Source of the DNA: Hyphomonadaceae bacterium
Lineage (GTDB): Bacteria > Pseudomonadota > Alphaproteobacteria > Caulobacterales > Aquidulcibacteraceae
DNA length: 64,000 bases
NCBI GenBank assembly: GCA_016791425.1
Contig: JAEUMQ010000017.1
Coordinates: 124,001 to 188,000, forward strand
Direction: 5' to 3'
Below the pieces are notes generated by a model. It had not been told where the DNA came from. It did not search any database and worked only from the letters and a program-made list of their open reading frames with translations. The translations under genes and the position numbers were made by a program. Within the stretch, counting starts at the first letter, position 1; every line of letters begins with the position of its first letter. Below are positions 38,208 through 50,548 of the stretch, piece after piece.

Positions 38208-39341
38208 ATGGACGGCGGCCACGGACACGATCTGCACCACATCAGGCCCTGGCGGCGCATAGAGCGCCGCAAGAGCCGCAAGATTCGCGTCGGCGCGGTC
38301 GAGGTGGGCGGCGACGCCCCGATCACCGTCCAGTCGATGACCAACACGGTGACGGCCGACGCCAAGGCCACTATCGCCCAAGTGCGCCGGCTGGAGGAGG
38401 CCGGCGCCGACATCGTCCGCGTCTCGTGCCCGGACGAGGAGTCCACCGCCGCGTTTTCCGAGATCGCGCGCGCCGCGAAAGTCCCGCTCGTCGCCGACAT
38501 CCATTTCCACTATCGCCGCGGCGTCGAGGCCGCGATGGCCGGCGCCGCGTGCCTCAGGATCAATCCGGGCAATATCGGCTCTTCAGCGCGCGTGCGCGAA
38601 GTGGTGCAGGCGGCGAAGGATCATGGCTGCTCGATGCGCATCGGCGTGAACGCCGGCTCGCTGGAGAGCGATCTCCTTGAGCGCTACGGCGAGCCGTGCC
38701 CCGAAGCGATGGTGGAGAGCGCGCTTCGCCACGCCGCGATCCTCGAGGAGCACGATTTTCGCGAGTACAAGATTTCCGTGAAGGCCTCCGACACGTTCCT
38801 CGCCGTCGCCGCCTATCAGCAGCTCGCCGACGCGACCGACGCGCCGCTGCATCTCGGCATCACCGAAGCCGGCGCGCAGCGCATGGGCACGGTGAAGTCC
38901 GCGCTCGGCATCGGCTCGCTGCTCTGGGCCGGCATCGGCGACACCATCCGTGTCTCGCTCGCCGCCGATCCGGTGGAAGAGGTGCGTGTCGGCAACGATC
39001 TCCTGAAGAGCATGGGCCTCAGGCAACGCGGCGTGACGATCATCGCGTGCCCCTCATGCGCGCGCCAGGGCTTCAACGTCATCGCCACGGTGGAGGCGCT
39101 GGAAGCGCGCCTGGCGCACATCGCCGAGCCGATCTCGCTCTCGATTATCGGCTGCGTGGTGAACGGCCCCGGCGAAGCGCTGATGACCGACCTCGGCTTC
39201 ACCGGCGGCGGCAAGGGCGCTGGGATGGTGTATGTCGCCGGCAAGCAGGACCACAAGCAGGATAACGACGGCATGATCGAGCACATCGTCGATCTGGTCG
39301 AAGCGCGCGCTCAAGAGCTGCGTCGCGCCTCGAAGGTGTGA
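38208..39341 (+). CDS. ispG: 4-hydroxy-3-methylbut-2-enyl diphosphate synthase
   Basis: The product is 377 aa. Substrate barrel: [54 protein letters not shown]. The [4Fe-4S] ligands are in [14 protein letters not shown] and [20 protein letters not shown]. It reduces MEcPP in the MEP isoprenoid pathway with flavodoxin or ferredoxin electrons. The single-domain bacterial form, typical length. It is on the strand of ptsP and prfA. Confidence 0.96.
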   Translation: MDGGHGHDLHHIRPWRRIERRKSRKIRVGAVEVGGDAPITVQSMTNTVTADAKATIAQVRRLEEAGADIVRVSCPDEESTAAFSEIARAAKVPLVADIHFHYRRGVEAAMAGAACLRINPGNIGSSARVREVVQAAKDHGCSMRIGVNAGSLESDLLERYGEPCPEAMVESALRHAAILEEHDFREYKISVKASDTFLAVAAYQQLADATDAPLHLGITEAGAQRMGTVKSALGIGSLLWAGIGDTIRVSLAADPVEEVRVGNDLLKSMGLRQRGVTIIACPSCARQGFNVIATVEALEARLAHIAEPISLSIIGCVVNGPGEALMTDLGFTGGGKGAGMVYVAGKQDHKQDNDGMIEHIVDLVEARAQELRRASKV

Positions 39342-39411
39342 CGACGGTAATTGGTCGCTGCCGGGCGTGTCTGCATCCTCGCTCTTTGAGCTTTGCGAGC
39401 GTGATCAAGCG

Positions 39412-40536
39412 ATGGCGAGGTTGGGCAAAGTCGAGACCTCGTCCGCAGGCGGGATGAGCTGGCGCTTTGATCGTGGGCAGGGCGTGCTCGGCGCCGCGCT
39501 GGCCTACGGAATTTTCGCGCCGATCGTCGGTTTCTTTCTCGTGCAGTACGCGACCCAATTGATCGCGCCGCCGGCGGGTGAGGGGCGCAACTGGGTTCTG
39601 CTCTTTCCGGTGTCGCTGCTTGGCTTCTTTGCGGTCGTGTTGCTGGCCGGCGTTCCCGCGGTGCTGATGATGTGGTTCGACCCGCGTCCCTATCTTGTGC
39701 TCGACGACGAGGGCGTGCGCATGCGCGAGACGTCGGACCTCTTTCGCTATCTGCAGCTGCGCAGGGCGCGCTGGGGCGACATCGAGGACATCCGCCTCAC
39801 CCCCGACCTCTATCAGATCGAGGTGCGCCAGAAGCATGTGAGCGGCGTGGAATCCTTCAACATCCAGCCGCAACTCGTCGGCGCCGAGGCGGCCGCGATG
39901 ATCGAGACGCTGCGCGCCGAATGGCGGCGGCGGGCCGGTCGCCGCGAGGCGGCGGAAACGATCGCGCCGGTGCGGCCGGCCCTGGAGACGCAGGAATGGC
40001 GCGTATCGACGCTCTACGCGAAATCGACGCTGCTCATCGCGCCGATCGCCCTCATTGCCTTCAGCGTGTTCATCTTCTCCGCGGCCTCGCCGCTCCTTCA
40101 GCAGCTGCGCGAGCGCGTCACCGTGGAGACGCTTCTCTTCTTGTCGCTGTTCCTGATCCTGCCGCTCTATGGCTTCCTTCATTTCCTGAAGCTGGCGATC
40201 TCCTGCGCCGCGTCATTCCGCGACGACCGCCCGCGTCTCGTTCTCGACCTGGAAGGGCTGCACGAACGGGCATTCTCGTACCGGGCCATGGGCTTCACCG
40301 TCCGCACCGCGCGCTGGAGCGAGATCGAGGACGTCGAACTTCGGATGACGCGGAGGCGCTACCCGAACAAAGTGCGCATCCGCGTGGCGCATGCGGGCGG
40401 CGGCGTGTCGCGCTGGACGATCGACCCTTACGGCCTCCTGGGAGAATCCCGCGACAGGCTGTTCGGAATCATCGACAGGACATGGCGCGAGCGCACTCAT
40501 CGCGCGCCGCGCGCCGGCGCACAAACGACCGCGTGA
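39412..40536 (+). CDS. Membrane protein with duplicated PH-like domain
   Basis: The product is about 374 aa. Two similar halves: a pair of membrane helices (~25-50, ~60-85) followed by PRPYLVLDDEGVRMRE...RRARWGDIEDIRL, then a second pair (~205-230, ~240-265) followed by DRPRLVLDLEGLHERA...RTARWSEIEDVELR. Each soluble half looks like a PH-like or STM3941-type domain. Start is uncertain: GTG 39367, ATG 39412 or ATG 39454; third-position GC favours 39412 or 39454. Function is unknown; likely an inner-membrane sensor or scaffold. Confidence 0.65.
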   Translation: MARLGKVETSSAGGMSWRFDRGQGVLGAALAYGIFAPIVGFFLVQYATQLIAPPAGEGRNWVLLFPVSLLGFFAVVLLAGVPAVLMMWFDPRPYLVLDDEGVRMRETSDLFRYLQLRRARWGDIEDIRLTPDLYQIEVRQKHVSGVESFNIQPQLVGAEAAAMIETLRAEWRRRAGRREAAETIAPVRPALETQEWRVSTLYAKSTLLIAPIALIAFSVFIFSAASPLLQQLRERVTVETLLFLSLFLILPLYGFLHFLKLAISCAASFRDDRPRLVLDLEGLHERAFSYRAMGFTVRTARWSEIEDVELRMTRRRYPNKVRIRVAHAGGGVSRWTIDPYGLLGESRDRLFGIIDRTWRERTHRAPRAGAQTTA

Positions 40537-40561
40537 CGGGCGCGTGGCCGGTGAGGGGACC

Positions 40562-40588
40562 CGCCGCCGGCTTGGCGTTCCGGCGGCG
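40562..40588 (+). terminator. GC-rich stem-loop
   Basis: Perfect 9-base arms CGCCGCCGG (40562-40570) and CCGGCGGCG (40580-40588) with a nine-base loop, 26 bases after the membrane protein stop. There is no T run, so it is either a Rho-type pause site or an mRNA 3' stabiliser rather than a classical terminator. Confidence 0.4.
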
Positions 40589-40666
40589 AAAGACCACATG
40601 TGGGCGGCCGATGGACGCTTGGGCCGCGCGTCTGATACGCAGGGCGGATCGGGCGGGATTCGAGGC

Positions 40667-41106
40667 ATGACCAAGCACCTTCACGATCACATGCAGGGCA
40701 CCTACCAGTTCCTCTTCGACGAGGCGCACCGCGCGCTCAACCTGGGCGGCTCGTTTCGCCCGTTCGGCGCCGGCGTGCGCAAGAATGGGGAGCCGATCGA
40801 GACCTATGTCGATCTGGGTAACGCCGCCGCCGATCCGCAGGCGCACATCGGCGGCTTGATCTCGGGGCTCAAGGAGGAAGATCAGCGTCACGGGCTGATG
40901 GCCGCGGGCCTCGTGTTCGACGGCCAGATGACCGACGCCCAGGGCGCGCACGGACGCGCGCTCGTCTTCCACCTGGAGGCGGCGAACGGCCGCGCGGTGG
41001 AGGTCGTGGTGCCGTACGAAGTGAAGCTCAGCGTCGTCGATTTCTCTGAGCCCGTCGTCACCGAGGTGGTGCCGGAGATCTTTCCGCCCCAGTTCAACGA
41101 AGGCTG

Positions 41107-41107
<1 letters not shown>
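40667..41107 (+). CDS. Hypothetical protein upstream of prfA
   Basis: The product is 146 aa. It starts [20 protein letters not shown] and has a mixed alpha/beta centre ([25 protein letters not shown]) and a beta-rich end ([32 protein letters not shown]). No family is recognised. The TGA overlaps the prfA ATG as TGATG, which implies translational coupling, so expression with release factor 1 is likely. The ORF runs further upstream but without coding signal. Confidence 0.6.
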
Positions 41108-42183
<1,076 letters not shown>

Positions 42184-42193
42184 GTTCGGCAGA

Positions 42194-43063
42194 ATGAGCG
42201 AGCAGACGCTGCTCACCGCTTGGCAATCGGCGCGCGACCGTCTGAAGCAGGCGGGCGTGGAGACGCCCGCGTTCGATGCGCGCCTCATGCTGGAGGCGGG
42301 CGCCGGAGTCTCGCGCATGGACATCCTCACCGATCCGCATCGCGCGTTGAACGCGCAGCAGGCGCAGGCGGTGGAGAAGCTCGTCGCGCGGCGCGAGGCG
42401 CGCGAGCCGGCGGCCTACATCCTCGGCAAGAAGGCGTTCTGGAAGTACGAGCTCACCGTGACGCCGTCGGTGCTGACGCCGCGTCCGGAGACCGAATTGC
42501 TGGTCGAGGCCGCGCTCGAACAGCTGCGGCCCGATGCGCCGCTCAAGGTGCTCGATCTCGGCGTCGGTTCGGGCGCGATCGCCATCGCGCTCCTGCTGGA
42601 GCGGCGGAAGATCTCGATGGTCGGCGTGGACAAGAGCGCCGAGGCGCTGGCGATCGCGCGCTTCAATGCGGTGGCGCTGCACGTCGCCGATCGCCTTGAG
42701 CTGCGCGAGAGCGATTGGGGCGCGGACCTGCCCGATGCGGAGTTCGACCTCGTCGTCTCCAACCCGCCTTATGTGCGCCATGGCGCCATCGATCTCCTGG
42801 CCCCCGAGATCGCGCGGCACGAGCCGCGCCTCGCCCTCGACGGCGGCCGCGACGGCCTCGAGGCGTATCGCGCGCTGCTGCCCCAGGTGCGCCGGCTGCT
42901 GAAGCAGGGCGGCGGCTTTCTGGTCGAGATCGGGGAGGGGCAGGCCGAGGCGGTCTGGGCCCATGCGACGGCGGCCGGGCTCTCACCGGAGGGTGTGCGG
43001 AACGATCTCTCCGGCCGCGCCCGCGTCGTGTTCGGGCGTAATCTCGGCCGCGCGCCCGGCTGA
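42194..43063 (+). CDS. prmC: Release-factor glutamine methyltransferase
   Basis: The product is 289 aa. SAM motif VLDLGVGSGAIAIALLLE and catalytic SNPPYVRHG (NPPY) are intact. The N-terminal helical domain (residues ~5-90, TLLTAWQSARDRLKQAG) binds RF1. It methylates the GGQ Gln of PrfA and PrfB. The prfA-prmC order is standard. Confidence 0.96.
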   Translation: MSEQTLLTAWQSARDRLKQAGVETPAFDARLMLEAGAGVSRMDILTDPHRALNAQQAQAVEKLVARREAREPAAYILGKKAFWKYELTVTPSVLTPRPETELLVEAALEQLRPDAPLKVLDLGVGSGAIAIALLLERRKISMVGVDKSAEALAIARFNAVALHVADRLELRESDWGADLPDAEFDLVVSNPPYVRHGAIDLLAPEIARHEPRLALDGGRDGLEAYRALLPQVRRLLKQGGGFLVEIGEGQAEAVWAHATAAGLSPEGVRNDLSGRARVVFGRNLGRAPG

Positions 43064-43500
43064 GATTCACCATGACGGCCGGCGCCGGGCCGGTTCCGCG
43101 CAGAAAAAATCCTTGGAAGGCGGGCCGCGAAGCATTAGGTTTGCGGTTGACTCACCGGCAGTACAGGCGCCAAGGGGCTGGGCCGCTAGAGTGAGAGTGG
43201 ACGGCGAGGAACGCCGCCGCGTAACTCCTCCATCGTTCGCAGGACCGCCGACAGGCGCCGGCGCTCGGATGGAAGAGGCGCCCCCAAACCGTTGGGATCG
43301 CCGGATGACGCGCAAGATGCGGATGAGCTGACGCAAATGCGGAACTGACGCGCAAATGCCAAACGACGCGCAAACCGAACGCGCATGAACGGATATCTCG
43401 GAAGCCTTGCCGAGAGCGCTTGCCCCAAGCGAACGCGCACGCGCGCCGCTTGATGAGTTTCAAGGCCATCCCTCGAGGATCGAACTTCAAGGATCGATTG
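43064..43500. other. 437-base intergenic region
   Basis: No gene with coding character on either strand; reading frames here are antisense shadows. It includes the four-copy short repeat at 43306-43377 and an AT-richer part near 43430-43500 (aggatcgaacttcaaggatc) just before the DUF4167 start. A long leader for the DUF4167 gene is likely. Confidence 0.5.
43306..43377. repeat. Four short imperfect direct repeats
   Basis: Units of the form TGACGCGCAAATGC begin at 43306, 43329, 43346 and 43364 (variants lose a GC or end in ACCG), so spacing is 23, 17 and 18 bases. No coding frame explains them. Confidence 0.7.
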
Positions 43501-44388
43501 ATGAAACGCCAACGCGGCCGCGGCCGTAAGCCAGGGCACCAGCCGAACCGGGCGATGGAGAGCACCGGTCCGGACGTGAAGGTCCGTGGACCCGCCGCCA
43601 TGATCTACGACAAGTACATGCAGCTCGCCCGCGACGCCCATTCGTCCGGCGACCGCGTGATGGCGGAGAATTATCAGCAGCATGCGGAGCATTATTTCCG
43701 TCTGCTGCGCGCGCTCATGCCCTCCCAGCCCGCGCCGCAATCTCAGGACCGCTACTCGCAGGACTTCGACTATGACGGCGAGGATGGCGAGTTCGAAGGC
43801 GACGACAATCCCGGCTCCGGCGCCGCCGAAGCCGAAGGCGGCGAGGCCGGCGGCGAGCGCGCCGAAGGCTACGAGGGCGGCGGCGAGGGCGGCGGCCAGT
43901 ACGATCGCGGCGAGGGCGGGTTCCGCAATCGCCGCCGCGGCCGGCGCAACCGCTTCCGCGCCGATGGCGATCGCGACCAGGGCGGCGGCCGCTACAACGA
44001 TCGCAGCGACGGATACGAAGGCGGCGGCGAACGCCCCCCGCGCGAAGGCGGCTTCGAGGCGCGCGAGCCGCGTGAGCCGCGCGAACAGCGTGAGCCCAGG
44101 GAGCAGCGCGAGCCTCGGGAAGCGCGCGAGCAGCGCGAGCCCAGGGAACAGCGTGAGCCGCGCGAGCCAAGGGAGCAGCGCGAGGCGCGCGAGCCGCGTG
44201 AGCCCCGAGAGGCGCGTGAGCCCCGAGAAGCGCGCGAACCAAGAGGCGAGCCGCGCGAAGGGCGCCGCGATGGTTTCGAAGGCCGTGAGCGTCCGCGCCG
44301 CGAACGTGGCGATCGCGACCGCGGGAACGCCGAGGCGCCGGCCGAGGGCTTTGCGGGCCAGACGCCTGCGTTTCTCACGCCGGAATGA
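43501..44388 (+). CDS. DUF4167 protein with EPRE repeats
   Basis: The product is 295 aa. The DUF4167 core (residues ~15-75): AMESTGPDVKVRGPAAMIYD and LARDAHSSGDRVMAENYQQHAEHYFRLL. N-terminal KRQRGRGRKPG is basic. After ~90 residues it turns into an acidic then Arg/Gly-rich region, and residues ~190-265 are tandem EPREAREPREQR-type repeats. Likely an RNA-binding or ribosome-associated protein of alphaproteobacteria; the role is not settled. ATG 43501 fits relatives that start with a basic segment; ATG 43453 is an alternative. Confidence 0.8.
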   Translation: MKRQRGRGRKPGHQPNRAMESTGPDVKVRGPAAMIYDKYMQLARDAHSSGDRVMAENYQQHAEHYFRLLRALMPSQPAPQSQDRYSQDFDYDGEDGEFEGDDNPGSGAAEAEGGEAGGERAEGYEGGGEGGGQYDRGEGGFRNRRRGRRNRFRADGDRDQGGGRYNDRSDGYEGGGERPPREGGFEAREPREPREQREPREQREPREAREQREPREQREPREPREQREAREPREPREAREPREAREPRGEPREGRRDGFEGRERPRRERGDRDRGNAEAPAEGFAGQTPAFLTPE

Positions 44389-44481
44389 TCCGCGCGCCGC
44401 GCGCGTGCGTTGCTGATCGCCTGAGCTCGCGTTAACGGCGAAGGGCGCTGCGCGAATCGCGCGGCGATTGCGGACGCCGTC

Positions 44482-45279
44482 GTGCTCAAGCCGATCGTCG
44501 ATTTCTTCCTGAACCCCTGGAACGCGCCAATCTGGCTCGCGCTTGCAGGATTGGTCGCCGGCGCGCTTTGGCTCTACGAGCGGCGCACACGCAGCCTCAG
44601 CCCGCAAACGCCGGCGCCGGCGGCGCCGCCGCCGCCGCCTTTGTCCACAGCCGATGCAGCGCTGATCGAGCGCGTGCTGGCCGCCTGCGCCGAGCAGCTC
44701 GGCGCGGCCGAGCCGCCTGGGGTCGATGACGGGCGCGCGATGCTGCGGGCGGCGCTGGGGCGCTTTCTCCGCGGCGGCGATCTCAGGGGCAGGCGGGTCG
44801 CCACATTGTTGGCCGAGCGTCACACCCACGCGGCGCAGGATCTCGCCTTCGCCATCGCCGAAGCCGCGCCGAACGCGGACGCCTGGCTCGACGCCAGCGC
44901 CGTGGCGGCTCTGAACGATGCGCGCGCCGCGATCGTGTCGGGCGAGAAGGCCCGCGCGCTGGGTGCGCGCAGCGCGGCGGCGCTCTCCTGGCTCGGCCGG
45001 CTCTATCTGCGCCGCGGCCGGCTCGGGGAGGCGGTGTCGGCGCTTGAGGCCGCCGACGCCGCGCTCGCGCACGAGGAGAAGTTGAAGCGCGCCGGTCTGC
45101 TCGCCTGCTTGGCGGACGTGGCGCTGAAGCGCGGCGATCGTCCTGCGGCGCGCGCTTACCTGGAAGCGGCGCTCGCGAATTACGCGGATGCCGGCGAAGC
45201 AGGCGCCGAGGGCGTGCAGGATGCGCGTGCGCGTCTCGCGCGGCTCATCGGCTCAAGCGCGACGGGTGATGAGAATTGA
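44482..45279 (+). CDS. Membrane-anchored TPR-like protein A
   Basis: The product is 265 aa. One N-terminal helix (PIWLALAGLVAGALWLY), a Pro-rich linker, then a helical region: MLRAALGRFLRGGDLRGRRV and tetratricopeptide-like pairs near AALSWLGRLYLRRGRLGEAVSALE and LLACLADVALKRGDRPAARAYLE. GTG 44482 is used. It is a close paralogue of the next gene, so they arose by tandem duplication. It is probably a scaffold; partner unknown. Confidence 0.65.
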   Translation: MLKPIVDFFLNPWNAPIWLALAGLVAGALWLYERRTRSLSPQTPAPAAPPPPPLSTADAALIERVLAACAEQLGAAEPPGVDDGRAMLRAALGRFLRGGDLRGRRVATLLAERHTHAAQDLAFAIAEAAPNADAWLDASAVAALNDARAAIVSGEKARALGARSAAALSWLGRLYLRRGRLGEAVSALEAADAALAHEEKLKRAGLLACLADVALKRGDRPAARAYLEAALANYADAGEAGAEGVQDARARLARLIGSSATGDEN

Positions 45280-45325
45280 TGCGCGCTGGCCCACGCGCTA
45301 CGTTCCGCGCGGGTGAAAAACACGC

Positions 45326-46426
45326 ATGGAAGCGCTCAGGATCGCCATCGAGGGAGCGAGCGATTGGCTGCGGCCGGTCGGTGATTGCCTGACGTCCATC
45401 GATGCCGCGCGCCTCGCAGGAGAACTCGCGCTGGGAGCGTTGTTTGGCGCCGGCGCCAAGGATCCGGCGCCTCCTGCGCCGCCGCCCCCGCCGCCGGCGG
45501 CTCCCGAGCCCGCCGCGCCGACGCTGAGCGCGCAGGAAACGGCGTTCATCGAGCGCGGCTTGAACGCCAACGCCGCGCAGCTTGCGCTTCCCGTGCCGGG
45601 CCCGCCGCCGGCAGGACCTTACCCCAAACACATGCTGCGCGCCGCGCTTGGCCGCTTCCTCAAGGGCGGCGACGTGCGCGGCCCCCGCGTGGTCGAGCTC
45701 GTCGCGGAGCGATGCATCCAGGAAGCTTATGACCTCGCCGTCGTGATGGCGGAGGATCTGGAAGTCCGGACCAAGGGCAATGGCGGCGCGCCGGTCGCCG
45801 CGCGCGCCTGGGCCGACGCCGGCGCGATCGCCTACATCAACCACCCGCGCATCTGCCTGGCGCGCATCCAGAAAGCCCACGAGCTGGGCGCCGACGATGT
45901 CGAGATGCGGCTCTGGCTGGGCACACTCTATTACCGGCTGGGCCGGATCGGGGAGGCGGAATCCTGCTATCGCGGCGCCGAGAGCGCGGCCGGCCAGTCC
46001 GATCCGGAAGCGCGCGCCGCCGCGATCGCCAATCTAGGCTGCGTCGCGGTTCCCAAGGGCGATCATGCGGCCGCCGAAGCGCACTTCCAGAACGCCCTTC
46101 GGATGGCCGAACAGCGCGGCGACAAGGCTGAGCAGAGCGCGCTGATCGGCAATCTGGGGCTGGTGGCCTACACCAAGGGCGATCTGGTCGGCGCCGCAGA
46201 CCTCTGCCGCCGGGCTCTGGTCCTAGCCGAGGAGGCCGGCGACCTGGAGCGCGCGGCCCTGCAGTACGGAAACCTGGGCGTCGTCGCGCACGACCGGGGC
46301 GACGACAAGATGGCGCGCGACTACTACAAGCAGGCGCTCGATCTCTATGACGATCTGGGCCAGTCCGACCATCCCGGCGCCCGCAACGTCATCGCCCATA
46401 TCCGCGCGCTGGAGGGGTATCGGTAG
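45326..46426 (+). CDS. TPR protein B, paralogue of A
   Basis: The product is 366 aa. It shares the block HMLRAALGRFLKGGDVRGPRVV with the preceding gene, then has three or more TPR units (YYRLGRIGEAESCYRGAE, LGCVAVPKGDHAAAEAHFQNAL, LGLVAYTKGDLVGAADLCRRAL, LGVVAHDRGDDKMARDYYKQAL). No membrane helix is obvious; a Pro-rich stretch follows the N-terminus. It likely mediates protein-protein contacts. 47 bases separate the two paralogues. Confidence 0.7.
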   Translation: MEALRIAIEGASDWLRPVGDCLTSIDAARLAGELALGALFGAGAKDPAPPAPPPPPPAAPEPAAPTLSAQETAFIERGLNANAAQLALPVPGPPPAGPYPKHMLRAALGRFLKGGDVRGPRVVELVAERCIQEAYDLAVVMAEDLEVRTKGNGGAPVAARAWADAGAIAYINHPRICLARIQKAHELGADDVEMRLWLGTLYYRLGRIGEAESCYRGAESAAGQSDPEARAAAIANLGCVAVPKGDHAAAEAHFQNALRMAEQRGDKAEQSALIGNLGLVAYTKGDLVGAADLCRRALVLAEEAGDLERAALQYGNLGVVAHDRGDDKMARDYYKQALDLYDDLGQSDHPGARNVIAHIRALEGYR

Positions 46427-46430
46427 CTAT

Positions 46431-46480
46431 GTAGCAACGTTGCTACAATTCTTGCCCCGCGCCAATGAAAGTGCTACTTT
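46431..46480 (+). promoter_or_regulatory. Toxin-antitoxin operator
   Basis: A perfect 16-base palindrome GTAGCAACGTTGCTAC (46431-46446) and a second inverted repeat AAAGT-GCT-ACTTT (46468-46480) precede the antitoxin start by 6 bases. This is the usual place for autorepression by a Phd-type antitoxin. Confidence 0.7.
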
Positions 46481-46486
46481 GGACCT

Positions 46487-46741
46487 GTGAGCACGAAGAC
46501 GATCTCCAGCCGGGAATTCAACCAGGACGCTGGCGGCGCCAAGAAGGCCGCCGAGGCCGGACCGGTGATCATCACTGATCGCGGCAAGCCTGCGCACGTC
46601 CTGATGACCTTCGCCACATACTCCGAATTGGTCGGGCGGGGCCCCTCCCTGCTGGACATCGTCGCACAGAGAGACGGCGGCGATTTCGAGTTTGAGCCAG
46701 AGCCCATGGAATTTCGGCCGAAGGACGTCGAATTCGACTGA
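46487..46741 (+). CDS. Phd/YefM-type antitoxin
   Basis: The product is 84 aa, start GTG 46487. The N-terminal Phd/YefM dimer and DNA-binding region: MSTKTISSREFNQDAGGAKK, GPVIITDRGKPAHVLMTFATYSEL. The acidic/aromatic C-terminus (DFEFEPEPMEFRPKDVEFD) should wrap the toxin. It should repress its own promoter through the palindrome at 46431. The stop overlaps the toxin ATG as TGATG. Confidence 0.88.
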   Translation: MSTKTISSREFNQDAGGAKKAAEAGPVIITDRGKPAHVLMTFATYSELVGRGPSLLDIVAQRDGGDFEFEPEPMEFRPKDVEFD

Positions 46742-47151
46742 TGTTTCTACTCGATACAAACGTGCTGTCCGAGCTCCGCCGCGAAGACCGCGCTGACGCA
46801 AATGTGCGCGCTTGGGCTGCTCGGACCAAGGAACGCCTTTGGATATCCGCAGTCACTGTATTCGAGCTTGAGCGCGGAGTTTTGCGCGTGGCGAGGCGCG
46901 ATCCGGTTCAGGGTGCACACTTGCGGCGTTGGCTGGATCATCAGATCTTTCCGGCCTTCGAGCAGACGACGCTGGCGCTTGATTTTGCCGCTGCCCGCCG
47001 CTGCGCGCGCCTGCATGTGCCTGATCCGCGCAGCTATCGCGACGCCTTCATTGCCGCGACGGCGTTGGTGCATCGCCTCACCGTAGTCACGCGCAACGTC
47101 GCCGACTTTGAGCCGATGGGCGTTTCACTGCTCAATCCGTGGACCGCCTAG
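46741..47151 (+). CDS. VapC-type PIN-domain toxin
   Basis: The product is 136 aa. PIN-domain acids: Asp5 in MFLLDTNVLSELRRE, Glu42 in VTVFELERGVL, Asp in SYRDAFIAATAL, and the N/D of TRNVADFEPMGV. These make an Mg-dependent RNase site, so cleavage of an RNA such as tRNA is expected. Translation is coupled to the antitoxin by a one-base overlap. It sits between housekeeping genes, a typical place for a mobile TA pair. Confidence 0.9.
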   Translation: MFLLDTNVLSELRREDRADANVRAWAARTKERLWISAVTVFELERGVLRVARRDPVQGAHLRRWLDHQIFPAFEQTTLALDFAAARRCARLHVPDPRSYRDAFIAATALVHRLTVVTRNVADFEPMGVSLLNPWTA

Positions 47152-47168
47152 GTAAAATCCCGGATCCC

Positions 47169-47196
47169 CTTGTGTGATAAATGGGCCACACCTAAC
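47169..47196 (+). promoter_or_regulatory. Possible sigma-32 promoter for clpB
   Basis: CTTG (47169-47172) and CCTAAC (47191-47196), 18 bases apart, lie ~65 bases before clpB. They resemble alphaproteobacterial heat-shock promoters (CTTG then C-rich -10), but the -10 is imperfect. Confidence 0.35.
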
Positions 47197-47262
47197 TCAG
47201 GTGGGAGGCGCGCCGTGCCGTCAGGGCGGAGCGCTGATCAATTCGCCTGAGGGGAATTGTCG

Positions 47263-49853
<2,591 letters not shown>

Positions 49854-49857
<4 letters not shown>

Positions 49858-50249
49858 ATCGCTTGCGCAAGCGGATGCGCGAGGATCTGCTTGTCACGCG
49901 TGAGCAGCCTGACGCCTTCAACTTGCGCCTGCGTGAGCAAGATCTCGTCGAAGGGGTCGCGATGCGCGATGGGCTGTGAAAGCGCCGTGGCGGCGTGTCG
50001 CTCCGTAATCGGGAGAAAGTCCACGGGCTGCGTGTCAAGGGTTTGCAGAACTTCGTCCGGCGACGCCGGGCCCTTTCGTACGCCGCTCGAATGCAGCGAC
50101 TGCCACTTGATGCGGATCTCCCAAATCGACGCAGCGCTGACGATGAAGCGCTCCATCGCGTTGGTAAGATAGCGGCTCTCACGCTCGCTGATACGTGTGC
50201 GGGTTCCGGCGAGTGCGTAGACGTAGTGAGTATCCAGGATGAGGCGCAT
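49854..50249 (-). CDS. PIN-domain toxin (second TA pair)
   Basis: The product is 131 aa. PIN residues: Asp6 in [15 protein letters not shown], Glu in [12 protein letters not shown], Asp in [14 protein letters not shown], Asp in [11 protein letters not shown]. An RNase is expected. It is unrelated in sequence detail to the toxin at 46741 (D-T-H rather than D-T-N start). Its ATG overlaps the antitoxin's stop (ATGA). It converges on clpB with a 4-base overlap. Confidence 0.88.
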
Positions 50250-50509
50250 CAGTCCTCAAGACCGAGCACGCGCCGCGAAAGCGCCGGGTCGTCCATCTCT
50301 TCCGTCCATTCAGGTCCTTCGCCGACAATGCCTAGTTCGGCTTTGCGTCTTTCCAGCTCTGCGAAGTCGATCCCGCCGCGGCGCGGCCCCGCCGCGTCCT
50401 TCAGGAGATCGCGCACGAACGCTTCGACGGATTGGCGCCGCTCGGCTGCGCGCTTGCGCAGGCCGTCATGGACGTCCTCGGGAATGTTGCGGATCGTGAT
50501 GGCCGACAT
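50249..50509 (-). CDS. FitA/VapB-like antitoxin
   Basis: The product is 86 aa. The N-terminal ribbon-helix-helix: SAITIRNIPEDVHDGLRKRAAERRQSVEAFVRDLL, as in FitA. The C-terminus (DFAELERRKAELGIVGEGPEWTEEMDD) should bind the toxin. The promoter region upstream contains the inverted repeat at 50527. Pairing with the next gene is by overlap. Confidence 0.85.
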   Translation of the reverse strand: MSAITIRNIPEDVHDGLRKRAAERRQSVEAFVRDLLKDAAGPRRGGIDFAELERRKAELGIVGEGPEWTEEMDDPALSRRVLGLED

Positions 50510-50526
50510 GGGCCATCATAGCACAT

Positions 50527-50541
50527 GATAGCAATGCTATC
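50527..50541 (-). promoter_or_regulatory. Operator of second TA pair
   Basis: GATAGCA (50527-50533), A, TGCTATC (50535-50541): a perfect inverted repeat 17 bases before the antitoxin start. It shares TAGCAA-like half-sites with the operator at 46431. Confidence 0.65.
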
Positions 50542-50548
50542 AAATGCG

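Noticed and set aside
43306-43377. CRISPR or iteron array
   Set aside because: Units are only ~14 bases and imperfect; no cas or replication gene adjacent.
43186-45072. A 628-residue minus-strand frame
   Set aside because: Antisense to DUF4167 and the first TPR gene; low-complexity Leu/Ala translation of the EPRE repeat.
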